Positions 11,240 to 18,985 of a stretch of DNA of 64,000 bases are shown here, one piece after another (within the stretch, counting starts at the first letter, position 1; each line of letters starts with the position of its first letter). The notes beneath the pieces are model-generated. The model was not told the DNA's origin, did not search any database, and worked only from the letters and a program-made list of their open reading frames with translations. Source of the stretch: Microbispora triticiradicis (lineage in GTDB: Bacteria; Actinomycetota; Actinomycetes; Streptosporangiales; Streptosporangiaceae). Location of the stretch: NCBI GenBank assembly GCA_003260025.2, contig QFZU02000187.1:1-64000 (forward strand). Reading direction: 5' to 3'. The position numbers and the translations under genes were made by a program.

Positions 11240-12091
11240 TTACCACACGCCCCTCTTGAGCAGGGCACCGGCGTCGATCTTGAACTGGTTGCCGGTGACG
11301 TAGCGGGACTCGTCCGACGCGAGGTAGACGACCGCGTGCGAGACGTCGGACGGGTCCAGGCACGGGATGGGCATGCCGTGGATCATGGCGAAGGAGGCGT
11401 TGCCCTCCTCCCGGGTCGGGTGCTCCAGGTCCGGCCGGAACAGCCGCCACACGGACTCGTTCTGGATCATGTCGGTGTCGACGTTGGTCGGGTGGATGGC
11501 GTTGACCCGTCGGCCCGAGGGCGCGAGCTGGAGCGCCAGCGTGTTCACGTACTGGATCAGCGTGGACTTGGCCAGGCTGTATCCGAGGCCGCCGGGGCCC
11601 ATCGGGCCCGGGTCCCCGCGGTCGGGGATCAGGCCCACCATGGAGCCGACCACGATGACCGACGCGGTCTCGCTCAGGTGCGGCAACGTGGCGTGAATCG
11701 TGTTGATCACGCCGACCAGGTTGATGTCGACGGTGTCGGTGAACGCGGTCAGCGGCCGGTCCGGCCCGAGGACGCTGATCCCGGCGTTGGGGATCACGAC
11801 GTCCAGCCTGCCCAGCTCCGCCACACCGTCGTCGATCGCGTTCTGCAGTTCGGCGCGGTCGCGGACGTCCACCTGCCGGCTGAAGATCCGGCGGCCGGTC
11901 TGCTCGACCAGGCGGACGGTCTCCTTCAGGTCTTCGACAGTGGCCATCGGATACTGGGCGACCTCAATGTCCGTGCAGGCGTCCAGCGCGATGATGTCGG
12001 CGCCTTCCTCCGCCAGCCGGACGGCGTGGCTACGTCCCTGCCCACGCGCCGCACCGGTGATCGCAACGACCTTGCCTTCCACGCGGCCCAT
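11240..12091 (-). CDS. Mycofactocin-coupled SDR family oxidoreductase
   Basis: A 283-residue short-chain dehydrogenase. The start was set at the ATG with AGGAGG just upstream. The cofactor loop is TGAARGQGRSHAVRLAEEGA and the catalytic Ser/Tyr/Lys region is GSMVGL followed by YSLAK. The stretch IHPTNVDTDMIQNESVWRLF plus DLEHPTREE is characteristic of the mycofactocin-associated SDR subfamily described from mycobacteria and relatives. These enzymes are thought to hold NAD(H) tightly and pass electrons to mycofactocin rather than exchanging free NADH. The insert after VAQYPMATVEDL is also typical. The gene shares an operon with the luciferase-like oxidoreductase and lies about 26 kb from the mycofactocin operon in the same window, which could supply its redox partner. 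The substrate is probably an alcohol or hydroxy intermediate and is unknown. Confidence 0.9.
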   Translation of the reverse strand: MGRVEGKVVAITGAARGQGRSHAVRLAEEGADIIALDACTDIEVAQYPMATVEDLKETVRLVEQTGRRIFSRQVDVRDRAELQNAIDDGVAELGRLDVVIPNAGISVLGPDRPLTAFTDTVDINLVGVINTIHATLPHLSETASVIVVGSMVGLIPDRGDPGPMGPGGLGYSLAKSTLIQYVNTLALQLAPSGRRVNAIHPTNVDTDMIQNESVWRLFRPDLEHPTREEGNASFAMIHGMPIPCLDPSDVSHAVVYLASDESRYVTGNQFKIDAGALLKRGVW

Positions 12092-12205
12092 ACGGCCCTC
12101 CTGTGGTATGTGCGTCAAGGAATCTCCCGAACAGGATGTCGTGCCGGGCATGTCCGTCGCGTCCCGCAAGCACCCCTGTCATCGTCGCCAGGCCTCGCCG
12201 CGCGG

Positions 12206-12233
12206 TAGGGGTGCGCCGGGCGCCGGACCCCTA
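12206..12233. promoter_or_regulatory. Inverted repeat TAGGGGT-N14-ACCCCTA, putative regulator site
   Basis: Perfect 7-bp arms surround a GC-rich spacer that itself holds GGCGCC. The site lies about 115 bp upstream of the SDR start on the minus strand. The arm ACCCCTA also begins the 26-bp elements at 30578 and 44436. Single copies of this 7-mer are expected by chance in 64 kb, so only the paired arrangement carries weight. Confidence 0.35.
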
Positions 12234-12318
12234 CTACACCCCTGACCTGTGCCTTTTGCCTTCAGATCGTCGTGACGGCGTGGTTGTCTTGCGGTGCGGA
12301 ACCCGTGTTCACCTCCCT

Positions 12319-12336
12319 GTCACCCCCCCGGGTGAC
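12319..12336. promoter_or_regulatory. Inverted repeat GTCACCC-N4-GGGTGAC
   Basis: Perfect 7-bp arms lie in the divergent intergenic region. The site could be an operator or a short hairpin. No T-run follows it, so a terminator is less likely. Confidence 0.3.
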
Positions 12337-12560
12337 GAGACGGAGCGACGACATGATCGTGATTCCCGCCGCCCTGTCCGAGAGCCCTGGGTGTCCGGTC
12401 CACCGGCCGACCGCGGCGCCGGACCCGGTGCGCTCGGCGTCGAGGTCGCCGCCCGCCGGCGGTGCGCCTCACGCGGCTCGCGGTCGTGCCGCCGGTCCTG
12501 CCTGCTCGCTCCTCGGCATCACAGGCGCTCGGGCGCCTCGGCAACTCGGTCTATACAAGG

Positions 12561-12583
12561 GTCTAATACGGACGTATGATTAA
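12561..12583. promoter_or_regulatory. Putative TetR operator and start region of the MFS exporter gene
   Basis: GTCTAATAC (12561-12569) and CGTATGATTAA (12573-12583) form an imperfect palindrome centred on ATACGGACGTAT. Both blocks recur upstream of the TetR gene at 9206-9232. The exporter ATG is at 12587, only 3 bp after the site, and no Shine-Dalgarno sequence lies between. Repressor bound here would cover the start codon region. Confidence 0.5.
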
Positions 12584-12586
12584 ATC

Positions 12587-14158
12587 ATGACTACTAAACA
12601 ACTCGCCGGACGCAAGGAATGGCTGGCGCTCGTCGCACTCGCGGTGCCGCCCCTGCTGGTCGCCATCGACATCACGGTGCTCTACTTCGCCGTCCCGTCC
12701 ATCGCGGCAGACCTCAAGCCCACCAGCACGCAGCAGCTGTGGATCATCGACATCTACGGGTTCGTGCTGGCCGGCATGCTCTTGACCATGGGTAACCTCG
12801 GCGACCTGTTCGGCCGCCGGCGCACCCTGATGATCGGTTGCACCATCTTCGGGCTCGCGTCCCTCGGCTCGGCGTTCGCCACGAGCCCCGAGATGCTGAT
12901 CGTATGCCGCGCGGTGCAGGGCCTGGGCGGAGCGGCGCTGATGCCGTCCTCGCTCGCGTTGCTGCCGGTCATCTTCACCGACGACAAGCAGCGTCGCACC
13001 GCCATCACGGTGTTCTCGCTGGCCATCTCGGCCGGCGCGGGCTTCGGGCCGGTGCTGAGCGGCGTGCTGCTGAACAACTTCTGGTGGGGCTCGATCTTCC
13101 TGATCAACGCTCCGATCATCGCGATCCTGCTGATCGCGATGCCGTTCCTCGTCCCCGCCTTCCGGCTGCCGCGCGACCAGGTCGGCCAGTTCGACTGGCT
13201 CAGCGCGCTGCTGTCGCTGGTGGCGGTGCTCAGCGTGATCTGGGGTGTCAAGGAGCTCGCGATCAACGGCGTGGAGGCGGTCCCGCTCGGCGCGGTCGTC
13301 GGCGGCCTCGTGCTCGCGGTGATCTTCGTGGTGCGGCAGCGCCACCTGACCCACCCCATGATCGACCCGAAGCTGTTCAGGACCCGCGGCTTCCTGCCGG
13401 TGCTGACGGTCAGCGCCACCGGGTTCTTCCTGGTCATCGGGTTCTCGGTGTTCACCACGCAGTTCCTGATGGAGGTCATCGGCCTGCGGCCGCTGCCGGC
13501 CGCGCTGTGGTCGATGGCGTCCCCGGTGATCTCGGGCAGCCTCGTGCCGGTCGCCATGGGCATGGTCGACAAGGTCAAGCCCGCCTACCTGATGGCGTCC
13601 GGGTTCCTGCTCGCCGCGATCGGCTTCGGGATCATGACCCAGGTGACCGCCGACAGCGGCATCTTCCTGGTCGTGAGCGGCATCGTGGGCATCGGCGTCG
13701 GCACCGCGCTGCTGTTCGCCCTGCTGACCGACATGGCGGTCGCGATCTCCCCGCCGCGGCAGGTCGGCGCGGTCTCCGCGCTCACCAAGACGCTGCAGGA
13801 GTTCGGCGGCGCACTCGGCCTGGCGATCTTCGGCACCATCGGCGCCGCGATCTACCGGAACTACCTGGGCACCCGGATCGACGGCGTGCCGGCCGAGGCC
13901 GTGCGCGCCGCCCGGCAGACCATGGGTGGCGCGGTCGCCGTGACCCAGTCGCTGGCGCCCGACGCCGCGCGAGCGCTGCTCGCGGTCGCCCGTGAGGCGT
14001 TCGCCAAGGCGACCAGCCTCACCGCGATCCTCGGCATCGTGATCGCGCTCGTGTCGGCCGTGCTGCTGGTCACCCGGCTGAGCCACGTCACGTACACGAA
14101 GGAAGGAGAGGAGGTGCTCCCCGGGCCGGTCACTCCCGAGGTCCCCACCACGATTTGA
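12587..14158 (+). CDS. MFS transporter, DHA2 (14-TM drug exporter) family
   Basis: A 523-residue integral membrane protein with about 14 hydrophobic segments. It has the DHA2 hallmarks: an early acidic residue in the first helix (LLVAIDITVLYFAVPSIA), motif A in the loop after the second helix (GNLGDLFGRRRTLMIG), and motif C-like GFGPVLSGVLL in helix 5. Such pumps expel drugs by proton antiport, so it is a likely self-resistance or export function for the polyketide. The ATG follows the shared TetR motif directly and lacks a ribosome site, suggesting a leaderless or near-leaderless transcript. The short C-terminal tail is cytosolic and charged. A terminator follows. Confidence 0.93.
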   Translation: MTTKQLAGRKEWLALVALAVPPLLVAIDITVLYFAVPSIAADLKPTSTQQLWIIDIYGFVLAGMLLTMGNLGDLFGRRRTLMIGCTIFGLASLGSAFATSPEMLIVCRAVQGLGGAALMPSSLALLPVIFTDDKQRRTAITVFSLAISAGAGFGPVLSGVLLNNFWWGSIFLINAPIIAILLIAMPFLVPAFRLPRDQVGQFDWLSALLSLVAVLSVIWGVKELAINGVEAVPLGAVVGGLVLAVIFVVRQRHLTHPMIDPKLFRTRGFLPVLTVSATGFFLVIGFSVFTTQFLMEVIGLRPLPAALWSMASPVISGSLVPVAMGMVDKVKPAYLMASGFLLAAIGFGIMTQVTADSGIFLVVSGIVGIGVGTALLFALLTDMAVAISPPRQVGAVSALTKTLQEFGGALGLAIFGTIGAAIYRNYLGTRIDGVPAEAVRAARQTMGGAVAVTQSLAPDAARALLAVAREAFAKATSLTAILGIVIALVSAVLLVTRLSHVTYTKEGEEVLPGPVTPEVPTTI

Positions 14159-14222
14159 CCGGCACGACGCGGCGGCCGGCGAGCCCCACCCGAACCCCAC
14201 CCTCGCCGTTCGGCCCGCGCAC

Positions 14223-14265
14223 AGGGGTCCGGCTTTCACCGGCACCGCCGGAAAGCCGGACCCCT
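14223..14265 (+). terminator. Rho-independent terminator after the MFS gene
   Basis: A 15-bp perfect stem (AGGGGTCCGGCTTTC with GAAAGCCGGACCCCT, 13-nt loop) is followed by CTTCCCTCT. It lies 64 bp after the exporter stop codon. Confidence 0.75.
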
Positions 14266-14361
14266 CTTCCCTCTCGGCGTCTTCGATCCCGGCGTTCAAT
14301 CTCTGCCCGCGGCGACGTCCAGTGCATCCCCACACGACACACGAGCATGTGAGGAGTTCAC

Positions 14362-15150
14362 ATGAGCAGTCGGCAATCCCCGACGCCGCATGCGGTGTCG
14401 CTGTCCGGAATTCGCAAGGTCTACGGCACGGGCGACAACAGCGTGGTCGCGCTCGAATCCGTTACGGTGAACTTCGAACGGCGCACGCTCACCGCGGTGA
14501 TGGGCCCGTCGGGTTCCGGCAAGACGACCCTGCTGCACTGCGCGGCGGGGCTCGACGAGCCCACCGAGGGATCGGTGAAGCTCGACGGCCAGGAGATCAC
14601 CGGTCTCAGCGAGACCGCCCTGACCCTGCTGCGGCGGGACAAGGTCGGATTCATCTTCCAGGCGTTCAACCTGATGCCCGCGCTGACCGCCGAGCAGAAC
14701 GTGGTCCTGCCGCTGCGGCTGGCCGGACGCAAGATCGACAAGGCCAAGGCGAGGGACGTCCTGACCCAGGTGGGCCTGGGCGACCGGGCCGGCCACCGGC
14801 CGAGCGAGCTGTCCGGCGGACAGCAGCAGCGGGTGGCCATCGCCAGGGCGCTCGTGGCCAGCCCGGCCGTGATCTTCGCCGACGAGCCCACGGGCTCGCT
14901 GGATTCCAAGACCGCCCGCGAGATCCTCGAACTGCTGCGTGAGTCGGTGCGCCTCTACGACCAGACCGTGGTGATGGTCACCCACGACCCCGTCGCCGCG
15001 TCCTACGCCGACCGCGTGGTGTTCCTCGTCGACGGGACGGTGGTCACCGAGATGGCCAACCCCACGGCCGAGTCGGTCGCCGAGCAGCTCACCCGGCTGG
15101 GCGAGTGGGCGAAGCAGCGGTCGGTCGCGCGCGCGGAGGGCGGTCGCTGA
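14362..15150 (+). CDS. ABC transporter ATP-binding protein, MacB/LolD-type
   Basis: A 262-residue ATPase with Walker A GPSGSGKTT, Q-loop FIFQAFNLMPALTAEQN, signature LSGGQQQR, Walker B VIFADEPTGSLDS and switch His in VMVTHD. The segment QAFNLMPALTAEQNV and the downstream FtsX-type permease place it in the MacB/LolD/FtsE group, whose members power mechanotransmission or extrusion rather than classical channel transport. The ATG follows GAGGAG. The stop codon overlaps the permease start (TGATG), so the two are translationally coupled. Together they may give export or immunity to the cluster product. Confidence 0.94.
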   Translation: MSSRQSPTPHAVSLSGIRKVYGTGDNSVVALESVTVNFERRTLTAVMGPSGSGKTTLLHCAAGLDEPTEGSVKLDGQEITGLSETALTLLRRDKVGFIFQAFNLMPALTAEQNVVLPLRLAGRKIDKAKARDVLTQVGLGDRAGHRPSELSGGQQQRVAIARALVASPAVIFADEPTGSLDSKTAREILELLRESVRLYDQTVVMVTHDPVAASYADRVVFLVDGTVVTEMANPTAESVAEQLTRLGEWAKQRSVARAEGGR

Positions 15151-17687
15151 TGTTCCAGCTTGCCCGGAGAACCCTCCGCTATCGGTGGGGGGGATATGTC
15201 GCGACCTTCATCGGGATGTTTTTCTGCAGCATGATGCTGGTCGCCGCGGGCGGGATGATGGAGACCGGCCTGCGGCAGACCGTCCTGCCCCAGCGCCTCG
15301 CGGGGGCGGACGTGGTGGTCGCGGGCGACCCGCGCTACATCCTGGCCGACAACCCGGTCGGCGCGCTCAACGAACGCGTGCAGGTCGACCGCGACCTGGT
15401 GACCAAGCTCGCCGCACTCCCCGGCGTGAAAGCGGCCATCCCCGACGTCGCCTTCGACACCTTCGTGCTCCGCGACGGCAGCCCCGTCGACACGGAGGCC
15501 CACGGGCGTGACTGGGGATCCGCGGTGCTCAGCCCCTACTCCATCGGCGCGGGCGCCGCTCCGCAGCGTGCGGGGGAGGTCGCGCTCGACACCGACACCG
15601 CGCGCCGGATCGGGGTGTCCGCCGGAGACAAGATCAAGATCGGCGCGCACGGCGCCGTCGGCGAGTTCACCGTCACGGGCATCGTCGCCCCGGCGCAGCC
15701 GACGACCGAGCGCTCCATCTTCTTCACCGGCCCGGACGTCCAGCGGCTCGCGCGGGATCCCGCCCGGGTCGACACGATCTCCCTCGTCGCCCAGCCCGGC
15801 ACCGACGCCGCCGCGCTCAGCGCGAAGGCCACGGCGGCCGTGGGCGGCCCCGGCATCGCGGTCCTTACCGGGAACGACCGCGGCAACGCCGAGTTCCCCG
15901 CCTCCCTCGAAGTCCACGACCTGATCCTGATCGCCGGCATCTTCGTCGCGCTGTCGCTGGTCGCCGGGCTGCTCGCGGTCGCATCCACGCTCTCGCTGGT
16001 CGCCAGCAACCGGGAGCGGGAGATCGCGGTGCTGCGCGCGATCGGCGCCACGCCCTGGCAGACGCGCAGGATGATCCTCGCGGAGGCGCTGGTGGTGTCG
16101 CTGCTGGCGACCACGCTCTCCGTCCTGCCGGGATGGTTCGTCGGCGAGTTCCTGTACCGGATGGTGGTCAGGATCGGCGTGGCCCCCGAAGAACTGTCCT
16201 ACGAGCGCGGATGGGTGCTCCCGGTCATCGCGTACGTGCTGGCCGTGGCGACCTCGCTCGGGGCCGGCCTGATCGCCGGGAAGCGGGCCCTGCGCGCCCG
16301 GCCCACCGCCGCGATGGCCGGCACCGACACGGCGGTCAAGCGGACCGGCTGGGTCCGGCGGATCATCGGCCTGGTGCTCTTCGCCTACAGCGGCGGGCTG
16401 GTCTTCGTCGCGCTGAACCTGGTCACCGGACCCTTCATCGCGGGCCCGGCCAACTGGGCGGCCATCCTGTTCGCACTCGGCGTGATGCTCCTCGGCCGGG
16501 ACATCACCCGGGTCCTGGTCGCGGTGCTCACCCCGCCGCTGCGGCGGATGTCTTCGGTGTCGGGCTACCTCGCCGCGCTGAACGCCAAGGCACGGGTGCC
16601 GCAACTGGCCGCGGTCATCACTCCGATCATGCTCATGACCTCGGTCGCCACCGCCACCACCTATGTCATCACGACGGAGGCGGCGTCGATCAACATCTAC
16701 ACCGAGAGCCTGGCCGGCAACGTCATCATCAAGGCGCCGCCGGGCGGGTTCGGCCCGGAGGCCCTGCCCAAGATCCGCGAGGTGGCCGGGGTCGCGGCGG
16801 CGTCGGAGTTCACCGCGAGCGCCGGGTTCGTCGACGACCCGCCGGACCCGCGGGCCGGCGCGGACCTCGGCGGCTGGCAGTTCAAGGGCTTCACCGCCGA
16901 CGCCGCCGAGAAGGTGGGCGCGGCCACGATGACCGCGGGCTCGCTCACCGAGCTGAAGGGCGACACCGTCGTCATCAACGACGTCTACTCGAAGGAGCTG
17001 AAGAGGGGCGTCGGCGACACGATCACGCTGCGCCTCGGCGACAACTCCAGGGTGAACGTCAAGATCGTGGGGCTGATGTCGGAGAAGGTGAGCTTCGAGT
17101 CGATCATTCTGCCGATCGACCTGCTGTCCAAGCACACCACCACCGGCCTGCCGCTGTACATCCTCGCCGCGCCCCAGCCCGGGACGTCGGTCGCACAGCT
17201 GTCGGCCGCGCTGAGCGGTGTCGTCGCCGCCTTCCCCGGGGCGCAGATCGTCGACAGGTACACCCTGCGCGGGTCGTTCGAGCACCACCTCGGCGCGGAG
17301 GAGCTGGTCAACTACCTCTTCCTCGCGCTGCTGATGGGCTTCATCGCGATCTCCGTGATCAACACGCTGTTCCTGGCGACCGGCCACCGCAGGCGCGAGT
17401 TCGGCCTGCAGCGGCTCATCGGCGCCACCCGGAGGCAGGTGCTGCGGATGACGGCGGTGGAGGGCGCCCTGACGGCGCTGATCGGCATCGGCCTCGGCGC
17501 CGTCATCGCGCCGCTCGCGTTCGTGACGTTCGCCCTCGGGCGTACGGGCAAGTTCGTGCCGGCGGGGTCGCCGCTGATATTCCTGCTGATCGCAGGGGCG
17601 GCGGCGGTCCTGACCCTGGGAGGCACCCTGGTCGCGGTGCTGCGGACGCTGCGGAACCGGCCGCTGGAGGCAGCCCTGCCCACCTGA
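15150..17687 (+). CDS. FtsX-like ABC permease (fused two-repeat type)
   Basis: An 845-residue membrane protein with an N-terminal anchor helix (YVATFIGMFFCSMMLVAAGG), a large external MacB-type domain (about residues 50-250), then three helices around residues 260-410 that include the FtsX core (REREIAVLRAIGATPWQTRRMILAEAL). A second copy follows: helix, external domain, and a C-terminal three-helix core with RRREFGLQRLIGATRRQVLRM. This duplicated layout is common in actinobacterial FtsX permeases and lets a single chain serve with an ATPase dimer. It is coupled to the ATPase gene upstream by a 1-bp overlap. The substrate is unknown. Confidence 0.93.
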   Translation: MFQLARRTLRYRWGGYVATFIGMFFCSMMLVAAGGMMETGLRQTVLPQRLAGADVVVAGDPRYILADNPVGALNERVQVDRDLVTKLAALPGVKAAIPDVAFDTFVLRDGSPVDTEAHGRDWGSAVLSPYSIGAGAAPQRAGEVALDTDTARRIGVSAGDKIKIGAHGAVGEFTVTGIVAPAQPTTERSIFFTGPDVQRLARDPARVDTISLVAQPGTDAAALSAKATAAVGGPGIAVLTGNDRGNAEFPASLEVHDLILIAGIFVALSLVAGLLAVASTLSLVASNREREIAVLRAIGATPWQTRRMILAEALVVSLLATTLSVLPGWFVGEFLYRMVVRIGVAPEELSYERGWVLPVIAYVLAVATSLGAGLIAGKRALRARPTAAMAGTDTAVKRTGWVRRIIGLVLFAYSGGLVFVALNLVTGPFIAGPANWAAILFALGVMLLGRDITRVLVAVLTPPLRRMSSVSGYLAALNAKARVPQLAAVITPIMLMTSVATATTYVITTEAASINIYTESLAGNVIIKAPPGGFGPEALPKIREVAGVAAASEFTASAGFVDDPPDPRAGADLGGWQFKGFTADAAEKVGAATMTAGSLTELKGDTVVINDVYSKELKRGVGDTITLRLGDNSRVNVKIVGLMSEKVSFESIILPIDLLSKHTTTGLPLYILAAPQPGTSVAQLSAALSGVVAAFPGAQIVDRYTLRGSFEHHLGAEELVNYLFLALLMGFIAISVINTLFLATGHRRREFGLQRLIGATRRQVLRMTAVEGALTALIGIGLGAVIAPLAFVTFALGRTGKFVPAGSPLIFLLIAGAAAVLTLGGTLVAVLRTLRNRPLEAALPT

Positions 17688-17741
17688 CCGCCGGACGAAA
17701 GTCATTCGCGCATAATCCTGAATTCAGCCAGACCTAATTCA

Positions 17742-17790
17742 ATGGGTACGGCATCGCGGGTGCCCCGCGACGCCGTACCCATGCTGTTTT
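17742..17790 (+). terminator. Terminator after the FtsX permease
   Basis: An 11-bp outer stem (ATGGGTACGGC / GCCGTACCCAT) with an inner stem CGCGGG/CCCGCG is followed by GCTGTTTT. It separates the ABC operon from the thioesterase gene. Confidence 0.85.
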
Positions 17791-17949
17791 CCGGATAAGG
17801 GGACGCGCGCCGGTGTTTAGGGGCGAATCTCCGGTGGCGCCGCCGCTCCCGCACGGTTTCAATGAATGACGCGGCATACCCTCGGCCCGTCCTCCTGGCG
17901 GCGGGGGAGACGCCGCCCGGCGTGCGACGACGAAGGGGAGCTGAGTGAG

Positions 17950-18741
17950 ATGTCAGAACTGAACGGAAGCGACGGCTGGGTCCGGAGGTTCCACCCGGCG
18001 CCGCGCGCCGCCGCCCGCCTGATCTGCTTCCCGCACGCGGGCGGGGCCTCGACGTACTTCTTCCCGGTGTCCAGGACGCTCTCGCCGGGCATCGAGGTGC
18101 TGGCCATCCAGTATCCCGGCCGGCAGGACCGGCGAACCGAGCCGCTGATCGACGACCTGCACGTGCTGGCCGACGTGCTGGCGCCCGTGGTGAAGCCCTG
18201 GTGCGACGGCCCGCCCGTCTACCTGTACGGCCACAGCATGGGCGCGACGCTGGCCTTTGAGGTCGGCGTGCGGCTGACGCAGGAGGGAGCGGCCCCCCGC
18301 GCACTGGTGGTGTCGGGGCGCCGGGCGCCTTCGACCTTCCGCGACGAGCGGGTGCACCTGCTGAGCGACGACGACTTCATCCGCGACCTCGACCGGCTTT
18401 CGGGCACCGACCCGCGGCTCTTCGAGGACCCGCAGGTGGTGGAGATGATCCTCCCGGCGCTGCGCAACGACTACCGGGCGGCGGAGACCTATCGCTACCG
18501 GCCGGGACCCCGGCTCGACTGCCCGGTGGTGGCGCTGATCGGGGACGAGGACGCCCAGGTCACGGTCGAGGAGGCGCGTGTCTGGAGCGAGCACACCACC
18601 GGCCGCTTCGACCTCGGCGTCTACCGGGGCGGGCACTTCTTCATCAACGACCACGCCGCTGACGTCATGCGAGTGATCCGTGAGGTCGCCGCCGGTCGCA
18701 CGCCGGCTCTGCCCGGCCAGGCCATCGCGCTGCGGGGGTGA
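17950..18741 (+). CDS. Type II thioesterase (alpha/beta hydrolase)
   Basis: A 263-residue discrete thioesterase of the kind that accompanies PKS and NRPS systems. Catalytic Ser96 lies in GHSMG and His229 in GGHFF; the acid residue is probably the Asp in GDEDAQV. The N-terminal CFPHAGG(A)S oxyanion segment and the YPGRQDR motif are family hallmarks. Its usual role is to clear stalled or mis-primed acyl groups from ACPs. Because the last PKS here has no terminal thioesterase, a release role cannot be excluded. I chose the ATG at 17950 with GGGGAG upstream; earlier in-frame codons would add a low-quality 28-residue extension. It follows a terminator, so it has its own promoter. Confidence 0.93.
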   Translation: MSELNGSDGWVRRFHPAPRAAARLICFPHAGGASTYFFPVSRTLSPGIEVLAIQYPGRQDRRTEPLIDDLHVLADVLAPVVKPWCDGPPVYLYGHSMGATLAFEVGVRLTQEGAAPRALVVSGRRAPSTFRDERVHLLSDDDFIRDLDRLSGTDPRLFEDPQVVEMILPALRNDYRAAETYRYRPGPRLDCPVVALIGDEDAQVTVEEARVWSEHTTGRFDLGVYRGGHFFINDHAADVMRVIREVAAGRTPALPGQAIALRG

Positions 18742-18775
18742 CCGGGCGCCGTTCACCGCGCCGTACCACACCGTG

Positions 18776-18797
18776 CCGCCCGGACGGGGCCGGGCGG
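18776..18797 (+). terminator. Possible weak terminator after the thioesterase
   Basis: An 8-bp stem CCGCCCGG/CCGGGCGG with a 6-nt loop lies 34 bp after the thioesterase stop. No T-run follows, so the call is tentative. Confidence 0.35.
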
Positions 18798-18985
18798 GCC
18801 AGGTGAATGCCCACCTTTACCTGCCGAATTGCGGAAAACGCTAACTGATGGCCCGCCGGGTGGTTCGGCGGCTTGTACCACTTGACACTTTCCTCCACGC
18901 GCGCCTCTTGACTCCACGGTGATTTTCGCAGGCTGTCCTATGGTCAGACGGGGCGACAAGGCGTAAGAATGACCCGGGGTATGCA

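Larger units (their letters stand above)
12092..12586. other. Intergenic region with divergent promoters, no gene seen
   Basis: About 495 bp separate the minus-strand SDR/oxidoreductase operon from the plus-strand MFS exporter. Short open frames here have no ribosome sites or recognisable products. The region contains two inverted repeats (12206-12233 and 12319-12336) and, at its right edge, the putative TetR operator. It probably carries the control sites for both directions. Confidence 0.6.

Noticed and set aside
10019..12208. 729-codon plus-strand frame opposite the oxidoreductase and SDR genes
   Set aside because: Val/Arg/Gln-rich antisense shadow of two clearly recognised minus-strand genes.
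18882..18944. TTGACA and TTGACT hexamers with TATGGT as the promoter of the importer operon
   Set aside because: No combination has a 16-19 bp spacer; the promoter is probably here but I cannot place it.
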